Origin: Patescibacteria group bacterium
Lineage (GTDB): Bacteria > Patescibacteriota > Minisyncoccia > UBA6257 > JAAZHW01
Length of the DNA: 13,653 nucleotides
Assembly (NCBI GenBank): GCA_022711075.1
Contig: JAKLFS010000004.1
Span: 5,873-19,525, forward strand
Reading direction: 5' to 3'
A program made the translations under genes and the position numbers. Below, in pieces: positions 11,517-13,653 of this stretch; position 1 is the first letter of the stretch; the number at the start of each line of letters is the position of its first letter. The notes beneath the pieces are model-generated. The model saw only the letters and a program-made list of their open reading frames with translations, did no database searches and had not been told where the DNA came from.

Positions 11517-13203
11517 AAAAATAAGAAATATTTTTCGGGATTGGCGCTGGTATTTTATTTTTTTTGCTTTTTTTTCTTTGATTGTTGTGGTAATTTTCCG
11601 GTTTTATAACCTCCAAGTGCTTAAGCATGAGGATTTTTCCGTTCGGGCGGCCTCTCAGGTCCAAAGCAAACAGGCTGATTGGCAATATGTTCGGGGGAAG
11701 ATTTATTTTCAGAACAAAAGCGGCGAGTTGGTCCCCGTGGCCATCAATAAGGAATTTCCCCAAATTTACGCCGTTCCCCAGGAAATAAAAGACCCAGCTG
11801 TTACCGCCCAAGCCATCGCCGAAATTTTTAAGATTCCCCAGGCCGAGTTGGAAGAAAAATTTTCCAATTCCAGCAACCTTTTTTCTTTAATCCAAAAAAA
11901 AGCCGATGTTGCTACGGTTAAAAAAGTGGAAGATCTGAAATTGGAGGGGATTTACGTCAGTGAAGTGACCAGCCGTTTTTATCCGTATCAGACTTTGGCT
12001 TCCCAGGTTTTGGGTTTCGTCAAAGATGATGTTCAGAATTTCCACGGGCAATACGGACTGGAAAAATATTATGACAAGAATCTTTCTTCTGCGAGCCAAT
12101 CGGATAACATTCTGGATCTTCTTTCGTTGAAGAACATTCTTTTCAGCCGCGATAATTTCGATTTGATTTCCACCATTGATTTCAATATTCAGACTAAGGC
12201 TGAGGAGTTGCTGAAGGCGGCAGCGGAAAAGTGGGAAGCGGGCTCCGGCAACATTATCGTTTTGGAGCCGAAAACCGGCCGCTTGCTCGCTTTAGCCAAT
12301 TTTCCCAATTTTGATCCCAATAATTATTCCAAATTTTCACTTGATACCTTTATTAATCCGGCCGTGGAACTGACTTACGAACCGGGGTCGGTCTTCAAGG
12401 TAATGACTATTGCGGCGGGTCTGGAAAATAAAAAATTGACGCCGCAAACGGAATATTATGATAGTGGCCAAGTGGAAGTGGACGGCAAGGTTATCCAAAA
12501 TTGGGATAAAAAGGCGCATGGCACGCAGACGATGGCTGGCGTTCTGGCTTTAAGTTTGAATGTGGGGGCCGTGTACGCGGAGAAATTAATCGGCCATGAC
12601 ATTTTTTATCAATTCGTATCCCAAACCGGAATCAACCAGAAAACCGGAATTGATTTGCCTGGCGAGGTAAAGGGGAAAATCGATAACCTCAAGGGATTTC
12701 AGGATATTTATTTCGCCACTGCTTCTTTTGGTCAGGGCATTACGGTAACGCCTTTGGCCATGCTTAGCGCGATGAGCGCCGTGGCCAATAAGGGCGTAAT
12801 GATGAAGCCGCACATTGTTGATAAATTGATTAATTCCGAGAATAATGAAGAGGAGGAGGTGGAGCCTCAGGAAAGAGCCAGGTTGATGAGCGAAGAGAAT
12901 GCCAGGTTGTTGCGGATAATGCTGGTTAAGGCGGTGGAAACGAACAAGGTGGCGGTTATCCCTGGCTACCAGGTAGCGGGAAAAACCGGCACTGCCCAGG
13001 TGGCCGATGAAACGGGGAAATACGGTTCAGACACCATTCATTCATTTATCGGTTTCGCTCCGGCCGATAATCCCAAATTTATCATTTTAGTGAAACTGGA
13101 TAAGCCGCAGAAAGCCGATTTGGCCGGCACCACCGTTATTCCGGTTTTCCGGGAACTGGCCGAATATATTTTGAATTATTATGAAATTCCGCCAGCCTCT
13201 TAA
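11500..13203 (+). CDS. ftsI: Class B penicillin-binding protein (FtsI/PBP2-type transpeptidase)
   Basis: Cross-links peptidoglycan stem peptides, here probably at the septum. The ATG at 11500 gives a 567-residue protein with a basic head, one membrane helix (17-35), a dimerisation or pedestal domain (about 40-220) and a transpeptidase domain. Its motifs are complete: S297-V-F-K300 (active-site Ser and Lys), S352-L-N354, and K495-T-G497. The pedestal carries RGKIYF in place of the common RGxIYDRNG opening. There is no C-terminal PASTA domain. An upstream TTG at 11479 extends the frame but would overlap ftsL further. It overlaps the FtsL-like gene by 17 nt and is followed after 12 nt by the Mur ligase. 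The division-specific role is inferred from the dcw location. Confidence 0.93.
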   Translation: MGRTNKKIRNIFRDWRWYFIFFAFFSLIVVVIFRFYNLQVLKHEDFSVRAASQVQSKQADWQYVRGKIYFQNKSGELVPVAINKEFPQIYAVPQEIKDPAVTAQAIAEIFKIPQAELEEKFSNSSNLFSLIQKKADVATVKKVEDLKLEGIYVSEVTSRFYPYQTLASQVLGFVKDDVQNFHGQYGLEKYYDKNLSSASQSDNILDLLSLKNILFSRDNFDLISTIDFNIQTKAEELLKAAAEKWEAGSGNIIVLEPKTGRLLALANFPNFDPNNYSKFSLDTFINPAVELTYEPGSVFKVMTIAAGLENKKLTPQTEYYDSGQVEVDGKVIQNWDKKAHGTQTMAGVLALSLNVGAVYAEKLIGHDIFYQFVSQTGINQKTGIDLPGEVKGKIDNLKGFQDIYFATASFGQGITVTPLAMLSAMSAVANKGVMMKPHIVDKLINSENNEEEEVEPQERARLMSEENARLLRIMLVKAVETNKVAVIPGYQVAGKTGTAQVADETGKYGSDTIHSFIGFAPADNPKFIILVKLDKPQKADLAGTTVIPVFRELAEYILNYYEIPPAS

Positions 13204-13215
13204 ATCTTAAATAAA

Positions 13216-13653
13216 ATGCGCAAACTACTCAAAAAAATCTTGAAAGTTTTAGCGGTCCTCACCCTAAAGAAATATCAGCCGGGAATCATCGGCATTACCG
13301 GAAGCGCCGGAAAAACTTCCACCAAAGAAACGCTCTATGCCGTTTTGAAACAGGAACGGATAGTCCGCCGCAATCAAGGAAACTTCAATAATGAATTGGG
13401 TTTGCCGCTTACCATTTTAAGCGAGGCTGATAAAGTCAGCGGAATTCTTTTTTGGCCGAAAATAATCATTCAAGCTGTCGGACACTTGATAGTGGCCGAT
13501 AAGAATTATCCCGAAGTTTTGATTCTGGAGATGGCGGCGGATCGGCCCGGCGATATCAAATATTTGACCGATATCGCCAAACCCCATATCGGAGTGATTA
13601 CAGCTATTGGCGATATACCGGTGCATGTGGAGTTTTACAGCAGCCCGGAGGCA
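13216..13653 (+). CDS. murF: Mur ligase family protein, MurF-like, cut at window end
   Basis: ATP-dependent ligase, probably joining D-Ala-D-Ala to the UDP-MurNAc-tripeptide. 146 codons are visible and there is no stop before the window edge. The P-loop GITGSAGKTSTKE is at residues 26-38, NFNNELGLPLTIL follows, then EMAADRPGDIKYL and IGVITAIGD, all typical of the MurF central domain. The P-loop lies far closer to the start than in standard MurF, which has an N-terminal substrate-binding domain of roughly 80-100 residues; this copy lacks it. The first 20 residues are basic and amphipathic. It starts 12 nt after ftsI with no Shine-Dalgarno. MurF is the most likely member, but MurE-like or another Mur ligase cannot be ruled out without the C-terminus. 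Confidence 0.85.
   Translation, partial: MRKLLKKILKVLAVLTLKKYQPGIIGITGSAGKTSTKETLYAVLKQERIVRRNQGNFNNELGLPLTILSEADKVSGILFWPKIIIQAVGHLIVADKNYPEVLILEMAADRPGDIKYLTDIAKPHIGVITAIGDIPVHVEFYSSPEA

Overview
The window looks like a piece of a reduced, fermentative-type Candidate Phyla Radiation (Patescibacteria, probably Parcubacteria-like) chromosome. This is inferred from the content and style of the genes: short housekeeping proteins, almost no Shine-Dalgarno sequences, a DUF5667-type exported protein, a winged-helix/degenerate nucleotidyltransferase fusion, a stand-alone DUF4258-like protein, and a Mur ligase that starts directly at its P-loop. No marker in the window fixes the taxonomy. Stop codons behave normally (TAA, TAG and TGA all appear as stops).

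Left part (1-6151): the 3' end of a Pro/Thr-rich, single-pass surface protein closes with a strong hairpin terminator. A near-consensus promoter (TTGAGC-17-TATAAT) then starts a macromolecular-synthesis operon: dnaG primase, the primary sigma factor rpoD 4 nt later, and a secreted DUF5667-like helical protein 25 nt after that. The unit ends in a 15-bp hairpin that also serves the convergent nlpC-type gene.

Middle (6150-8318): a minus-strand NlpC/P60 peptidase lies downstream of a puzzling minus-strand short unit that has its own promoter, Shine-Dalgarno and hairpin terminator. Back-to-back with it is a perfect-box promoter (TTGACA-16-TATAAT) driving the L10 leader, an attenuator, rplJ and rplL. 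The rplJ-rplL gap can be drawn as a compact three-way junction that covers the bases just before the rplL start, with a competing fold. This is the most interesting undescribed-looking element here.

Right middle (8319-9757): a winged-helix/NT-fold protein begins directly after the rplL terminator; then come tRNA-Val(CAC) with an unusual T-loop, a DUF4258-like small protein, a terminator, and a 369-nt gap that holds the mraZ control region. That region has a promoter, three TGGNN repeats at exact 10-bp spacing (the MraZ-box arrangement), and a 10-bp inverted repeat containing a perfect DnaA-box sequence.

Right part (9758-13653): the start of the division and cell wall (dcw) cluster: mraZ, rsmH (mraW), an FtsL-like protein, a class B penicillin-binding protein (FtsI type), and a Mur ligase cut by the window edge. 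The genes are 12-26 nt apart or overlap, consistent with one operon that ties rRNA methylation, septal peptidoglycan transpeptidation and precursor synthesis to MraZ autoregulation.
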